Made by a program: the position numbers and the translations under genes | Part shown: positions 1-13,071 of the stretch, in pieces | Layout: every line of letters begins with the position of its first letter | How positions within the stretch are numbered: position 1 is the stretch's first letter | NCBI GenBank assembly: GCA_028095005.1 | Contig: CM051460.1 | Location: forward strand, 18,089,501-18,153,500 | Length of the DNA stretch: 64,000 nucleotides | Reading direction: 5' to 3' | From: Rhynchospora pubera | Lineage: Eukaryota; Streptophyta; Magnoliopsida; Poales; Cyperaceae | The notes under the pieces: generated by a model | Seen by the model: the letters and a program-made list of their open reading frames with translations, nothing else | Told to the model about the DNA's origin: nothing | The model's database searches: none

Positions 1-3000
1 GTTCAATGGCTTTATATTGGGAGTATAATTTTTTTTAGAAATGATTGATTTGAAAATATTTGTTCAAATAAAGGCATGGATTGGAATACTGCTCAACAAA
101 TGGCTCAGAGGAGAAAGCTCGCACGGACAATCTCCGAGCAGTGGACACGGTGTAGTGAGATAATCTGAGAGCATGTCAATTCCAGCCACTGTTCTTACCA
201 TCATGATGTCCTGTTAAGATATCTGTCATTTTCTGCTTTGCTCTTGCCAGGTTGGATTTGGAAATTTCTGGGAATCTCAATATTTATTCAAATTATATGA
301 TGTGTGCATGTAGAGAGACGAATTTTAACTTCATTTGTATTATATCTTCATGCTGGAGTTGTGGGTCTTTGCATGTCGTTAATAAAACACTCACTACACG
401 GAAAACTCATCATTATTTTACATGAAAATATTTGTAGATAGATATACTTTCTACGAGAGAAGAGGTAAATATATTAAGACTGGTCCTGATCTTGATGAAT
501 GCATGAAGGTAAGATATTATAATTAATACCCATTTTAGAGATTAGTTGCTCAATTTTATAGAAAACAAATTTATTTCTGAATTGTTCATTTGTACAAATT
601 TTATTTATTTATTCCTTATTTCCCCTCATATCCTGCAGTGTCGGAGTGGGCTAAGAAGTGAGCATGATCACTATGTGCTTAAGCCACAAATCGTACATGT
701 CTTCTTGGTATAATTTAGAACAGTATCTTTCTATTTTTCTTAATAATTTTCTGTTTGAATTTTGCAGCTTTTCGATTTAAGTTTTTACATTTTCGAAATT
801 ATTCTTTCTAATTGTCGCTACCTCTTATATGTACCTAAGGTTGCTGGAAATCTCAATGATAAAACGCAGGACAATGCTCATGTATTAAGAGGTCCTTACT
901 TTTCCTTTTTTTTTCAAGAATTGATTTGGTTCTTTTTTTTTATGTATCTCACTTTCAGAACTGAATATCTAGGCGATGAATAAATTGCACATCTGGATTA
1001 ACCGTAAAGGATTTTGTAAGGACCTTTTTCTAAAGAAATTCCATGTTGATCATAATTTTATTCCGACAAATATGTGTTGTTTCTGTAACTTTCAAAGTTG
1101 AACCCTGTTTCGATGTGCTTATCTAAAGTAATTAAAGGCTACTTCTCTCAGGAACCTATGAGCAAGTTTCTCCATGTGATTATTTCAACAGAAAAAAATG
1201 CAACTGTGCGTCCATATACCAAACTGTTCCTACAGTTCTGTCGTTATTTGAAAAAGAATGTTTAGTGGTTATTTGTTGTTCCCCTTTTATTATTAATTGG
1301 CTGATCACTGATCTTTTTTCCTGTCAAGTTCTGAGCTTTGTGTGATTGGCTTTATTGTAAATATCTATTTAACTTTTATTCAATGTCAAGAGTAATTGTT
1401 AACGGTTGCAGATGCTGCTGCATATTTATTGTTGTTAAAGGATTGAAAAACATTATAATTTTGTTGCTACATATATATTTTACGCAGGCAAAACAGATAC
1501 TTTTAAAATATAGAACATTTAGGGTTCAGTCAAGATTGTTGTATTTGTAGGTTCAATATTCAGTTATAACTTATGGTCATGTGAGCTATTATTAGATTGA
1601 TAAGGTCATTAGGTTAGTAGATGTGTATATGGGTTGTAGCTAATATATATACTCGCTGAAGCTTTCAAATTGAGACACAAAAGAAATCAGTATGGAAATT
1701 CGCTCTCTTCTTCGATTTAATCTCACTAATTTAAAACAAGTTAACAGATTGTTACATATAGCTTGATTATATTAATTTTTATTGCTATTTTTTTCAACAT
1801 TTTCAGATTCAGATGTCAGCCTCCCCTCATCCCTCCAGTTAAAATGTTGCCTCTTCCTCTGCATGTCAGGTTGATTAATTTGGATTATATTTAGCCATTG
1901 ACTAATGGGCACATCCTATCTAAAGAATGGTTGCTTGGATGAAATAGATGGTATGTTCTCCTTTTAAGAATTCTTTGTTACTTAAACAGGGTTGCTTTTT
2001 TTTCAGAGTTAAGATCATTTTTTAATTGTTCTCTGTAGATCAAAGAGCTGCACAAAGTGCATCATCAACCTGTCATCGAAAAACCGATTGACCAAACTGA
2101 ATAGGACATGATGATCAGGTACGCATAAACTTAAAAGCTTCAAACTTGCAAGTATAATGTTATAACTGAGTCAAACTATTATGAGCTGTAGGCTTTCCAG
2201 CTCAGTTAAAAGTACAAAAATGTATATGTATACATATATAATGTGGTGATGAATAACAAGTATGGCTGCATATGTAACAATATTTTTTTCTGTTTTGGTA
2301 TTCCTCGTATAAATTTGTTGCGAAGTTTTCTTTAGATTTGTATTATTATAATAAGCATAACAAAATTTTGGCATGCAGATATGATAGCTTTTCTAAATAT
2401 GTAACAGTATTGTGGTTGATGTTATAAGAGAAGAAAATGCATTTCGGTATTTTCTTGCAACCTTAGGCATGAATATCTATTTGATTGTAAACCTTGATTT
2501 TGAAAAGCTTTCATTTATAGGGATGAAGATTTAGTTGATTAATTTAAATCTTGATTTCAACCGATTTTGTCTTAGTTATAAACCTCATTTATATATACTT
2601 GCTACCTAAGTTGATTGTTAAACTCTCGCATTATGGTTGCAACTTCTGTTAATGCCATGGTGGAGCAGGTTAAGGTAATATAAGACAATTTTTCCTCAGT
2701 TGTTTATGATTTTGCATAGATTCATTTATTGCCTATATATATATATATGTCTTTGTTTTGCCGTAGCTGCAATTAGCATTATGATTTACTGACATAAATG
2801 AGTAGCATTAGGATCACTAAAACTCACAATTCAGATTTATTGCTTAACCCAAAATTAGTATCATTTGCTTAGCGTTAATTCCTGCGATTTCAGTATTGCA
2901 ATTAGAACACTTATGATTTTACGTACATGCCCCTAACTGGATTTGTTCTACTTGCAGTGAAAAATTATTAATACAAATTAAGCACATCTTATGGGAAATC

Positions 3001-3457
3001 GTAATAATCACCAAGTTGCATCTAACATATGAGAGTTCCTACTGTATGAACCAAGGATTCGAAATCAGCATGAATACTCAGAGCTTTGGATTTAGAATGG
3101 AGACTCATCCAAGTTGATGGTATTTGTGTACAAAGCCAAAATGAGTTCTTATGACATCTGTGCAATAAGTAGGAGCAAAGGAATGCCTCATAATATAAGT
3201 AGTTATTTTAACCTTTTGTTGTATGTTTATTGTATTTAAAACATTCAGTTCAATTGTAATTGGAATTGTAGTTACCAATATCACTTTCATGTGAGTGTTG
3301 TTTTAGCTGATATGAGTTGTGTATATTTGGTGAAACGATATGTGTTAAAGAAAAGTCAGTGTTTACATGAGTTGTATACTTATATATGTATCGTATCTGG
3401 ATTTTTTATTTTCTTACTAAAAAAACATAATTTAGGGGCCAACTTAGGTCACCATTA
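1..3457 (+). other. Helitron interior, possibly with captured exon fragments
   Basis: This stretch ends in a good Helitron 3' terminus at 3486, so it is probably the body of that element; the 5' end is not visible and may lie outside the window. No full gene is evident. Two short plus-strand reading blocks have correct splice borders: 422-508 (29 codons, ending ATGAAG before GTAAG) and 639-712 (after a TCCTGCAG acceptor, in phase 0, ending in TAA). I do not recognise the product (it contains ERRGKYIKTGPDLDECMK). A further open block at 76-163 ends in TGA. These could be exon scraps captured by the Helitron or chance. The rest is AT-rich sequence without recognisable coding content. Confidence 0.3.
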
Positions 3458-3486
3458 ATCGCGCGAAGCGCGATACTATAGCTAGT
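3458..3486 (+). mobile_element. Helitron 3' terminus (hairpin + CTAGT)
   Basis: A 7-bp perfect stem (ATCGCGC / GCGCGAT, 3458-3464 with 3468-3474, loop GAA) is followed seven bases later by CTAGT at 3482-3486. A GC-rich hairpin a few bases before CTRR, with the element inserted ahead of a T, is the established signature of a Helitron 3' end. The surrounding DNA is AT-rich, so the GC-rich stem stands out. A second end with the same design lies at 27,194-27,223. Confidence 0.8.
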
Positions 3487-6176
3487 TTTTTCCAAAATGG
3501 AGACTAATATTGATTATTACGATATTTGTTATACTTAATCTTTATAATATCTTTCCACCACCTCTTACTTAAAGTATTCTTGTACCTCTAAATCTATTTA
3601 CTCAACATAATATCATTCATGATTTTAAAATTTAGTATGCCTAGCCCTCCCTCACACAAGCTATATACATACATATTTGTTATATATTGAGAATAGATAT
3701 TTTTAAGCAATTAGCTGGTTATTGTTAATATTTTAGAAGATCTATTAAAGACTTTCTAGCTGTTGTAGCTACTAGTGAAGGCCAAGGAGCAATGATGAAA
3801 TATGACATATCGACAGTCAGCATACCTAAATTATCTTTCACCGAAGTTGCTAGAAAACATTGATTTCTTTTGCATATCTTCAGAACAAAAAATTATAGCC
3901 TTTACATGTGAGGTCCATGCCACGTTGCAATCACTCTACCAAAAATCATAACAACTCGAACTAGATAATTATTAATAATAGTTCCTTAAATGTTAAGAAC
4001 TATCTAATAATTATTTAGGAAACTAGCGTATTCGGTAACACTAGATTAGTACTTTCCGGAAACAACATAATTTTGTATCCCAAGTTGCAAATTTTGAATC
4101 ATTACACTTATTGACAAACAATAGTTAAAACACTTATTCAGAAACATTTACAGACGTCTACGAAACGTAAACTAAATTTACAATTATCTGGATATTTGTA
4201 AGTTAAACTGCTCCATTTTCTTTATATACGTAGAAGCACTAGATTATCTGATTGGATCAATCTTTTAAATTGCTCCTTTTTATATATCACCGATTAAATT
4301 AAATCTAATTTTTTAATCACGCCTCATAATCGTTTATCATTGTTTTATCACCGTATAATTGTTTTATCACGAATCATCATCCAACTGTTAAATCGCATTT
4401 TAAAATTTTGGATTGGATGTTTGTTGAAGCAATACATATTCTATACTACGCTTAGGGATAAAAATGGATTGGATACGGATCGGACAGTGGTCATATCATA
4501 TCCATATCCATATTTTTTTCAGATACGGATACAAATACAGATATATTCGAGTACAAAGACAGTTCGGACGTTAAGCGAATACGGATACGGTTCATATATT
4601 GTCAGATACGAAAACAAATACGAATATATTTTATGGGATATGGATCGTATTTTGATTGGTCTTTAAATTTCATAGTGTAAATAAAAATTTTGTCGCATGC
4701 GAGAGGAGTTTAATTCTAACAATATAATATTTTCACTAATTAAATAAAAAAAAACTTAGACCTCATCCATTAATTATAGAATTACTTTCTACAATCAGAG
4801 AGACACACAATCTAGCAATCAGCGGAGAGCACGCTCTCCCTCCCCTTACGTGCCTCAACTCTTTTTCCCTTCACCCTCTGTCTCCCTTTCAGCCCGCACC
4901 TCCTTTTGCCCTTCAACGTTTCTCCTCTTCTCCTCTTTCACCTGCGCGTCTCTGTTCTCCCCTTCACTCGCGCACCTCTTTTCTTTTCTCCTGGACCCTG
5001 CTCCTCCCCCACGATAAACAGAGACGGATCTATGTGTATCTAAGGGGTGCCAATGTCACCCCTACTTTTTGAAATGATATTACTGCATGTGAATATTTAT
5101 AGTTATAAAATGTAAAATTATTATATGTACCATATATTTGAACCTCATAAATATTTAGATGATTTTCATCGGTGAACCCATAAATTTTTATAGTATTTTT
5201 TGTTGTGAGATCTTTTTTGGATCGATTAACAATTTTTAATTGCAAAGTATTATTGCCATAAAAAATCATTTTTTAAGCCGAAAAGAGATATGTAGTTTAT
5301 TAATTTTTTTAGTTCTCGTTTGTGAAACTTTCAATTAATTAAATTGGTTTAAAATATAAGTTCAACATAAACTATGATGGATAGTCCCAATGGAATAGAA
5401 AATAAATAAGAAAAATTTGAAAAAAGAAAGCAAAACTTATATCTAGCACAACCTTTTCTTTTCACCTTTTCGACTTTTCCTTTTCCCCAATTTCCTTAAA
5501 ACGCCATTCTAAGAAGTCTTTTTTTGCAATAACATCAACAACAATAACAACTATAAATTTTTTGTCTCAAACAAATTAGAGTAGGCTAGAAAAGAAATCC
5601 AACTAAAAGTAGGCCACCAAAAAAAAATAGTACGTACTAACAAATTACTAATACTAATAATAAAAAATAAAAGGCACTGGTGCTCAAAATTTATCCTTTT
5701 TTATTTATCAAATAATTTTTTTATTTTCTAGTTTATGACATGTTGAAATTCCAATTTGAGTCAAATTCAAGTTTGAAATAAATCTGAAATATATCTAATT
5801 TCTAGCTTGTTTCATATTCTTCTCATGAAAAATGTCGAAAAAATAATATTTATATTAAATAATGTAATATTTTTATTTAAATATTATCAATTTATGAACC
5901 TCCTTTCAAATTTTTCTGGCTTTGTTCCAGTGAACCCCATTTCAAAATTTTCTGGCTTCGTCCTTGATGATAAAGGCCTTTGTCTCTTCTCATCAATGCT
6001 TCACCTTCCTTTTACTCCGATCTAGACCTCCGTGTCCATCTCTTATGCTCAAATTGGAGATCTGATTCCCTGGTTGATTGTGCTCGCTTTCTTCTTCGAC
6101 AATTCAAAACTTCATCTTTGTATCTCACCCTCATCTGCTCCCATTTTTCAATTTGAGCCTCTATTTTTTTTTTTTT
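3487..6176. other. Gene-free AT-rich stretch
   Basis: No gene found. A block at about 4455-4660 is built from TATGGATCGGATA / ATACGGATAC-like words and is related to the element at 27.4-28.1 kb. A pyrimidine-rich stretch at about 4830-5010 resembles a plant 5' leader but is not followed by a usable reading frame. The remainder is AT-rich and non-coding. Confidence 0.5.
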
Positions 6177-6525
6177 TGTAAGGGAGTAACTAAACATGTT
6201 CCCAAGAGTACCTAATAAGTTTAAATACGTAGATCACTTAAGAGAGTAACTAATAGTTAAAAAGGAGTATCTAATATATATAAATATATATAAGAGAGTA
6301 ACTAAATGGGTTTAAGAGAATATCTAATACATATAAGGAGTATCTAATAAGCTTAAATATGGAGTTCACTTAACGGAGTAACTAATAATTATAAAGGAGT
6401 ATCTAATATATATATAAGAGAGTAACTAAATAAGTTTAAGAGAGTATCAAATACATATAAAGGTGTACAAAATAAGTTTAAATACGAGGTTAATTTAAGG
6501 GAGTAACTAAGAACTCTAACGGAGT
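6177..6525. repeat. Degenerate ~130-bp tandem repeat
   Basis: Three diverged copies of a unit containing GAGTAtCTAATAAGTTTAAATACG, then GAGTAACTAA. The copies start near 6207, 6339 and 6462, a period of roughly 125-133 bp. Within each unit the short words GAGTAACTAA and GAGTATCTAATA alternate. It is non-coding. Confidence 0.6.
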
Positions 6526-6934
6526 TTTTTATTTGTCTCAAAAGAGTATCTATATTTTCACAAGAGAGTATCTAGTAAGATTAAGTAGTTATGATACTAT
6601 CTTGTAAGATTAAGTAGTTATATATCATAAGAAAATATTTATTTTTATTTAAAGGAGTATCTTGCGGATAAAAATTGTCAAATACGAAAGGAACATGGAA
6701 GAAAATGGCGGAAAGAAGATAGCAGGGGAGAAAAGATGACATGAAGGAGGTTAGAGAGGAAGAAGAGGGCGAGGGAGTCGCGTAAGAAGAAAGGCGACAT
6801 GGGTGGGGGGCGACACAGGTGAGGGAAGGGAAGAGAGGCATGCTTTACTCTTTTTGACGGGCAACACTGTAAAATGCGATTTTGGTTCCTTGTTTGTAAA
6901 CTATTTGCACAGGAAAATTCTATCTACCATCTCT

Positions 6935-7215
6935 TCACGCGCCATCATGTGTCATCGCATTTTTATTTGTCACTTTATTCTTTTATGTTCAGTTTGTTTA
7001 TATATGTATTCACATTATTCAATTATGAGTTAGATTTTATTTTTTGTATTGTTGTTCAGATTGTTATATGCATATTCAACTTATTTTTATTGAATTTATT
7101 TATTTGTATTTGTTCACTTTGATTATTTAATGGTTACTTTGTCTATTTTATGTGTTCATTTTGTTCAAGTGATGGTAAAACTGCACATTGCACTTACCAT
7201 TTCTGTTCACACAGT
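6935..7215. mobile_element. Diverged fold-back MITE copy
   Basis: The sequence carries the same terminal words as the better-preserved fold-back MITE next to it (a CATCG...GTTCAC-type left part and GTTCAAGTGATGGTAAAACTGCA at the right). The left arm is decayed and the borders are approximate. Confidence 0.4.
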
Positions 7216-7218
7216 ATA

Positions 7219-7520
7219 ATTTTTTGGAAAATGATTACTGTCATCTGCAATTTTTCCATCCCTGCCATCGCTAAATATAAAATGAACATATACAACAAAC
7301 AAAGTGACCATATAGACTATCTAAGTGAACACATACAAACAAATAAGTTCAATAAAAATAAGTTGAATATGCATGTAAAATTTAGAACAAATGATGACAA
7401 TACTTATTCGTTCGTAAGTGTTCATTTAGATCGTCTATATGTTCATCTTGTTTGTTGTATATGTTCACTTTATATTTAGCGATGACAAAGATAGGAGAAT
7501 TACAAATGGCAGTTATCATT
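7219..7520. mobile_element. Fold-back MITE with long inverted arms
   Basis: The left arm (GATTACTGTCATCTGCAATT ... CATCGCTAAATATAAAATGAAC) is repeated inverted at the right (GTTCACTTTATATTTAGCGATG ... GGCAGTTATCAT), giving arms of roughly 70 bp plus further inner symmetry. Short reading frames inside are by-products of the palindrome. A second copy lies at 58.05-58.37 kb. No clear target duplication is seen. Confidence 0.6.
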
Positions 7521-10500
7521 CGTGTAATTTTTTTGGTCCTTGTTATCTATTGAAAAGATAAAAATAGACTTTCGGCTCTCCTTATTCCAGGCCTTTTGAG
7601 GAAAGTCCAATTCAAGATGTATACTCTGCTTGATTAGCCCAGAATTATGGACTTTCTCTTTATTCTGAAAATTGTTAATCCTGAATTCTAGGTCCATACA
7701 CTATTATTAGCCCAATGGTTGTGACCAACTGTACATAAGTACATTGACTTGCGACAGATACAATTATACAAACGTGAAATGTGAATAGTTAATCGGAAAC
7801 ACAAAAAGGTCTGTTACATTACTGAACAAAATGACAAGTGTCATACACAATTTCTACTCTGTACCGATAACTTCTTCGTACCATCTACCTTGATCTAACA
7901 AATGCTACATCCAGCAAAATACACCGAACTATTGTAATCGCATGAGGGGGAAAAAAAAGGAAGAAGAAAACCATAAAAAAAAAATAATGTAACAAGTTAC
8001 ACTCAAAATTTTAAGTAATTTTTAGGGGCTTTAGCCAGAATCGTCTTTTCCAATTAAATTTCAATTTTTTATAAAAAAATTCCAAATTTTATTAACTCAT
8101 CAATGTTGTACAGTACATCATATCCGCCTACATATACAGATCAAGAGTTGCATCACTTGAATACCAAAAAGTTCTTCTAAAACTCTCTCAACTAGAACTA
8201 CTTAATCTTCAAACTAATTACAACGGTGATGCAACGATGCAAACCATTTTCATATCAATCTTTTGAAAAGTACACAGGTCTAGTACAAATGAAGAGTTTC
8301 AATTATTTTCTAATACACTAATATATTATAGGTCAGCATAACAAGTCTCAGGCATTGATAAAGCTTGAACGCTCCAGCGAGGAACCTACTGCCTCAAGCC
8401 CTCTATGATATATGCTGCATTAAGGTCCCTGCAATTTTACATATCATTAATAAAGACTATACCCCTCATAAAGTTAAAAATACTCCACATCCTTCCTTCT
8501 CTATATTGTTGAGTTCAATCAGGAAATACCAATTATTTCTTTTTTCACACTCATACATGATCATGAAAAATAAAGACAGTGACATCATGGGCAATTTATG
8601 GAACATTAGGAGCTAATTTATGGAAATAAATATTCAAGCATATATATTTATAATGTCATGCTAATTTTGCCTCTTACAGCATGTAATTGTATCAATTTGC
8701 AATTTTGGTTGTGTTTAAAGATATGGCATCACCGCATCATGGTAAGAATTGTAACAGCTTAAAAGTATCTGAAATTTCAATTAACAATTAAAACAACATA
8801 CACTAATTTATAAAAGCTTTCTGATACAAACAAGCTAATTAATTATTCAGATGGTGCTTCAAATAGTGGTAAGAGCATTTTGATACAGGTTTCACCAAGT
8901 AATACAAAGATATATGTTCCAGGCGAAAAAGCGAGAAAGTCATCCACTGTCCAGGTTAAAAATAAATGATTAAACTAAAATTAAGTGTCAAGACTGTACC
9001 AGTATCAATTAAGGAGCAGCAATTAGGAGAAAAGGACTTACAACGAAGAAGCCAAAACTTCCACCATTTTGTCTTACAATAAATCCCTCCTCGAGATCAA
9101 ATGATGGAACTTCATAGGTAGAATGTCACTTTTTAGAAACCCAAAACTGCCGTGGATGGCAGGTTGGTGCACCGTGATTTTGTCAAAATTATAGATGGTT
9201 TAAAACGCCAATAGTTTTGAAACCTGTAGGTGCTACACAAACCTTGCTTGTACACAACCCATACAAAACCATATGTCGCCTAACATAAGTAACAACCATG
9301 CATTAAACAATACGTATATTATGAACAAATTAAGATCGAGCTATCATGAATAAACATACACGGCCAAGCTGGACTAAAAAAATCACACAGAATAAAGCAG
9401 CAAATTTATAATAGCCAGTCAACTTTCAAATAAATCTATGAAGCATCTTTCTTTTGTCTCTTTTATGATAAATTGCTGCAAAAAAAATATACAGAAGGAA
9501 AAATCTAAATGATTTGTTTTAACTGAAACTAGATTTTTTATTTTCTGTTGGAAATTATCAATGAAAATACAGCATGATATATATCAACATTTATTATACA
9601 TTATTTTTGACAATTTATATATGCCAACAAATTAGCCGCTGTCAAGTCTCACAAAAAAAAAATAATTATGCCAACAAATTAGACAACTAATAGGAAGTAC
9701 TAAATACTTTGATGATTATGCGAGATGAAATATTGATTTATGACATGACATTCAAAAATTCCTATCTCAAAGACTAACATCTGTTAAAGAAGTACAATTA
9801 CTTGATGGCTGACGGCAAGTGGTGTACGCAGAAAGTACAAGCAAATTCACATGAATATTCTGCAACTTCTACGATGTAGGATCGAAATCGCAATCAAATG
9901 GTATAATCAGATTTCAGCATTTATCATTTACAACAAAAATGAGGTATTTTTAACTTTTTCTTCAGTTTTGTTTAATCAGAGATAGGGAAAAGAGTGCAGG
10001 GAGGGAGAGGGAAGGAATATTTGTTAATTGAAGTGGCCGAGGGAGGAGGATTTATAATTGGGAATGGGGGTGGCTGTATAAATAAGGGAGCGGGGTTAAC
10101 GCATGGATGCCACGCATATGACAGGTGGTGAAAAACTTAGGACAAATGGTAACAGCTTGGAAACATTTGTCTTGGCAGTTCTTTTTTTCTTTAAAGAAAA
10201 AGTGGGTGTCGCAGTTTCAATGATGTATCACTATATCCTAAAACACGTCACAGATATATAGTGTACTTTGTACCAAACTCAACAGACTAAAAGAAGACAG
10301 TCAAATAACAAATATATATAAGTCTAACCTCTGTTGATTCCATCGCGCTTGCTGTTTGTCGCAGCATTTATATGTATGCATTTTTTCCCACAATTGCTTT
10401 CTCATTTAATCCTGTACCTGTTACAAAGAAAGCATTAAAAAAATACTATATAATTGGTATTGAGACAAAAGTAGGGAAATCTTTTCCTCTTTCCATTATA

Positions 10501-11580
10501 ATTGTTTTCTCATTTATTTCCTAACAGTACTAAATAACAAGTTTTCTGTAAACTTAAATTAAGTAAACATTGCAATTGTTGTCTTGAATCAGATATTGTG
10601 TTCAAAATAAGACCAAAATATATCAAGCATGTATTGTGAAAGGTAAAAAGAAGGTCAAAATGCAAGAATTAAAGGGACACAGCTGCGAAAACAATCAAAT
10701 GTGAGCAACTTGATAATTAAAACATTATGCTGATTAAACTTTAACCATTGAAGATGGATTATAAAAATTATGAGGTCTTAAATATATCATTCCCTGTGCC
10801 ATTTCAGTTATAGTGTTATATATTCCGCTTTTCAAATAAATTTCGCAACATATTTGTAAGTGTGTAATGATTAATCTAATTATACTTAGAACCCCTCCAG
10901 AAATTGAATTCTCTGTCAAAAATCAAGCTCATATTTACCAAACATCAATGTAATAAACTCTGACATTTGATTATCAGTAATTTGATCAAATATCTAGTAA
11001 ATAAATCAAATGGATAATTAATTCAGTCCCATGCAACAAGACAAACACCTCATGAACGATATTTGAAGCTCGTACGATCTATTAACAAAGAACTTGATTA
11101 TTGATACCAATTTCAAGAATATTAATAATAGTCCTTTTCTTCGACTTAAGGTAAAACGTAACAGTGAAATTTACCCAAGTTCTTAACACACAACCTAAAA
11201 AGAGTGTAAAAAATTACAAATTTGTACCACCTCAACAACTATTTATAGGAAAAAAAAAACGGGGGGCGGGGGGGAGGGTGGGGAGAGAGTAGAGCTCATA
11301 ATCTAGTATAAAAGAGCAGAGATGGAGAATAGGGGTAGAGGGATCGCCACCTGGAGTGAAGGAACGTAGTAATGAGAAGGTAAGATTGGCGGCAGACTAG
11401 AGGATGCACGGTCACTTCTCTGTGAAAGGTGGGTTGGAGCTTGAAACTTGGAAAGGGACTCTGAGGGGATCCGGATGTCATAAAATTGGTTGCGGAGGCG
11501 ACGAGAGCCACGGACCCGGATCCTCTAGATGTTTAAAAAAAAAAACATACAGCGGAAGGCCAGAAATCAAAACGTCCACT
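7521..11580. other. Gene-poor stretch with unassigned exon-like blocks
   Basis: No gene can be called. On the minus strand a block at about 9050-9130 reads YEVPSFDLEEGFIVRQNGG and runs into a GTAAGT donor. A second block at about 8850-8955 after a GACAG acceptor reads SPGTYIFVLLGETC and closes in TAA, but the phase does not join cleanly with the first. A purine-rich region with a TATAAATA box lies at 9985-10,105. A minus-strand block at 11,296-11,511 resembles the start of a transit peptide but has no ATG in a suitable place. These could be remains of a decayed gene. Confidence 0.3.
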
Positions 11581-11897
11581 TAGGCCTGTCAGCAACAGGA
11601 GTAGGCACGTGATGCCGTTTCGTTTAAATGAAACGAAACGGTTTGTGGCATTGATAATTATACCGTTTTTTAAATGAAACGGTACGTGGCACAGTTAATT
11701 ATACCGTTTCGACCGTTTCATTTTCATTTCAAATCGTTTTATGTGTAATTTCTGAAGTGAAACGGTTGATGGAACAGAAATCTGTTTCGTTTAATAAACG
11801 AAACGGTAAGTGGCATGGTCGGTTTTTACCGTTTTTCAAACGAAACAGAAACGACACAGAGGTATTCCGTGGTTTTTGGCCACGTTTGACACCCCTA
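11581..11897. mobile_element. hAT MITE with 8-bp target duplication
   Basis: The element begins TAGGCCTGTCA and ends TGACACCCCTA (inverted). It is flanked by a perfect 8-bp direct repeat CGTCCACT (11,573-11,580 and 11,898-11,905). An 8-bp duplication with TAGG...CCTA ends is typical of hAT elements. The interior is rich in GAAACGGT/ACCGTTTC words also seen in the hAT elements at 22.2 and 35.8 kb. It is non-coding. Confidence 0.85.
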
Positions 11898-11953
11898 CGT
11901 CCACTAAACGAGAGGATCTTGTTCCCCTAAACGGTAAGTGGCATGGCCGGTTT

Positions 11954-12260
11954 TTACCGTTTTTCACTTTTCTCTGATTGTCGGAGGATAGGCAATCCAG
12001 TCATCTTGTTCATCTCTATCCAAAATTGCCACGCAAGAGGGCATTGAATCATGATATAGATATACAAGGCTATTTCAAGAGTGGAAGATCCACACAAAGC
12101 ACATCTTGGGCTGACATGCAACCCTTTCCTTTTTTTAAGAACAAATTGACAGCGGCTGTCAATGAAATGCATCCCTTTCCTTACCGGTACATCTTTTGTT
12201 TGTACAGGCTAAACTAACACCTGCACAGACGGTGTTAGTCGAATTGCCCATGGAGGATAA
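11954..12260 (-). pseudogene. LINE fragment with reverse-transcriptase zinc-binding motif
   Basis: The minus-strand translation contains RCALCGSSTLEIALYIYIM followed by CPLAWQFW, matching the C-x2-C ... H/C-P-x-A-x2-x-W pattern of the zinc-binding domain at the C-terminus of plant non-LTR retrotransposon reverse transcriptases. The upstream frame is broken by stops and the core reverse transcriptase is absent, so this is a short relic. It lies just beyond the hAT MITE. Confidence 0.5.
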
Positions 12261-12309
12261 AACTTGGTTGAGAGATGCCTTAACTAAAAAAAATGTTTGT
12301 TGTATTTTT

Positions 12310-13071
12310 TTTTTTTACTTTTTCTCTTGATGTAAACTTGGTTGCCTGTACCAATACTATATAGGAAAAAATATTGTTTAAAGCGAGTTAAATTTGTCAC
12401 GAGTTATTGACGATCAAGCTCGAACTTAAACCGAGTTCAATCATGAGCTACGAGTCGAGTCCATGAACTACAAGCTGATTAATGTTCAAATTGATAGATC
12501 ATTCAGGATCATTCATGAAGTCCTGATCAAGTTCTTCCGTTAAGCCTTTAGGAATATATTGATCAATTTTCGTGAAAAGCTTTTCACATATTTCGGACAG
12601 GACTTCAAAACGGAAGTTGGTTCTCATCAAATATTCAAATGGCAACTCCATCAATCCCTTAATAGTTTTCTTGCGCTGACCAGGATGAAATTTGAGGCAA
12701 ATAATTCTATCCTCCAGAAATGGGGTGGAGGAAATGCATCAAGTTCAGAAATTTTGAGCACTTATTAGTTTTATACCAGAAACATAAATTAAAATATGGA
12801 TATATCCATAATCTGCATTTTGAATGGTTCTGCGACTTTATGCACTTGTCCCTTTCTGATTGCATGTTAGATAAATAAATGCTCAATTTAGTGAAAAAGT
12901 TTCTTAATTTAGAAATTAAGGTAAAATTGTATAAAGTTTGTTAAAGCTCGTTATTGGTTCGAACATCATTTCATTTGGATACATGTTCTACATTAAAAAC
13001 TGATATTTCCCTGCATTATTGGAAATTTGGAAGCATAATAATTTCTTAATAAAAAATCTAAAATAATCAAA
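12310..13071. other. Gene-free spacer downstream of the MED15-like gene
   Basis: This AT-rich stretch holds no recognisable gene. The part nearest 13,071 should contain the 3' UTR and polyadenylation region of the minus-strand MED15-like gene. A block with GAGCTCGAAC/CGAGTC words at 12,410-12,470 resembles the interior of the hAT element at 34.6 kb. Confidence 0.4.

Noticed and set aside
8365..9200. Minus-strand exon-like blocks
   Set aside because: The individual blocks have plausible splice sites, but adjacent phases do not close and no family was recognised; noted only as unassigned.
11296..11511. A minus-strand frame resembling a transit peptide start
   Set aside because: It opens with GTG, not ATG; the only internal ATG leaves a short piece and no following exon could be joined with confidence.
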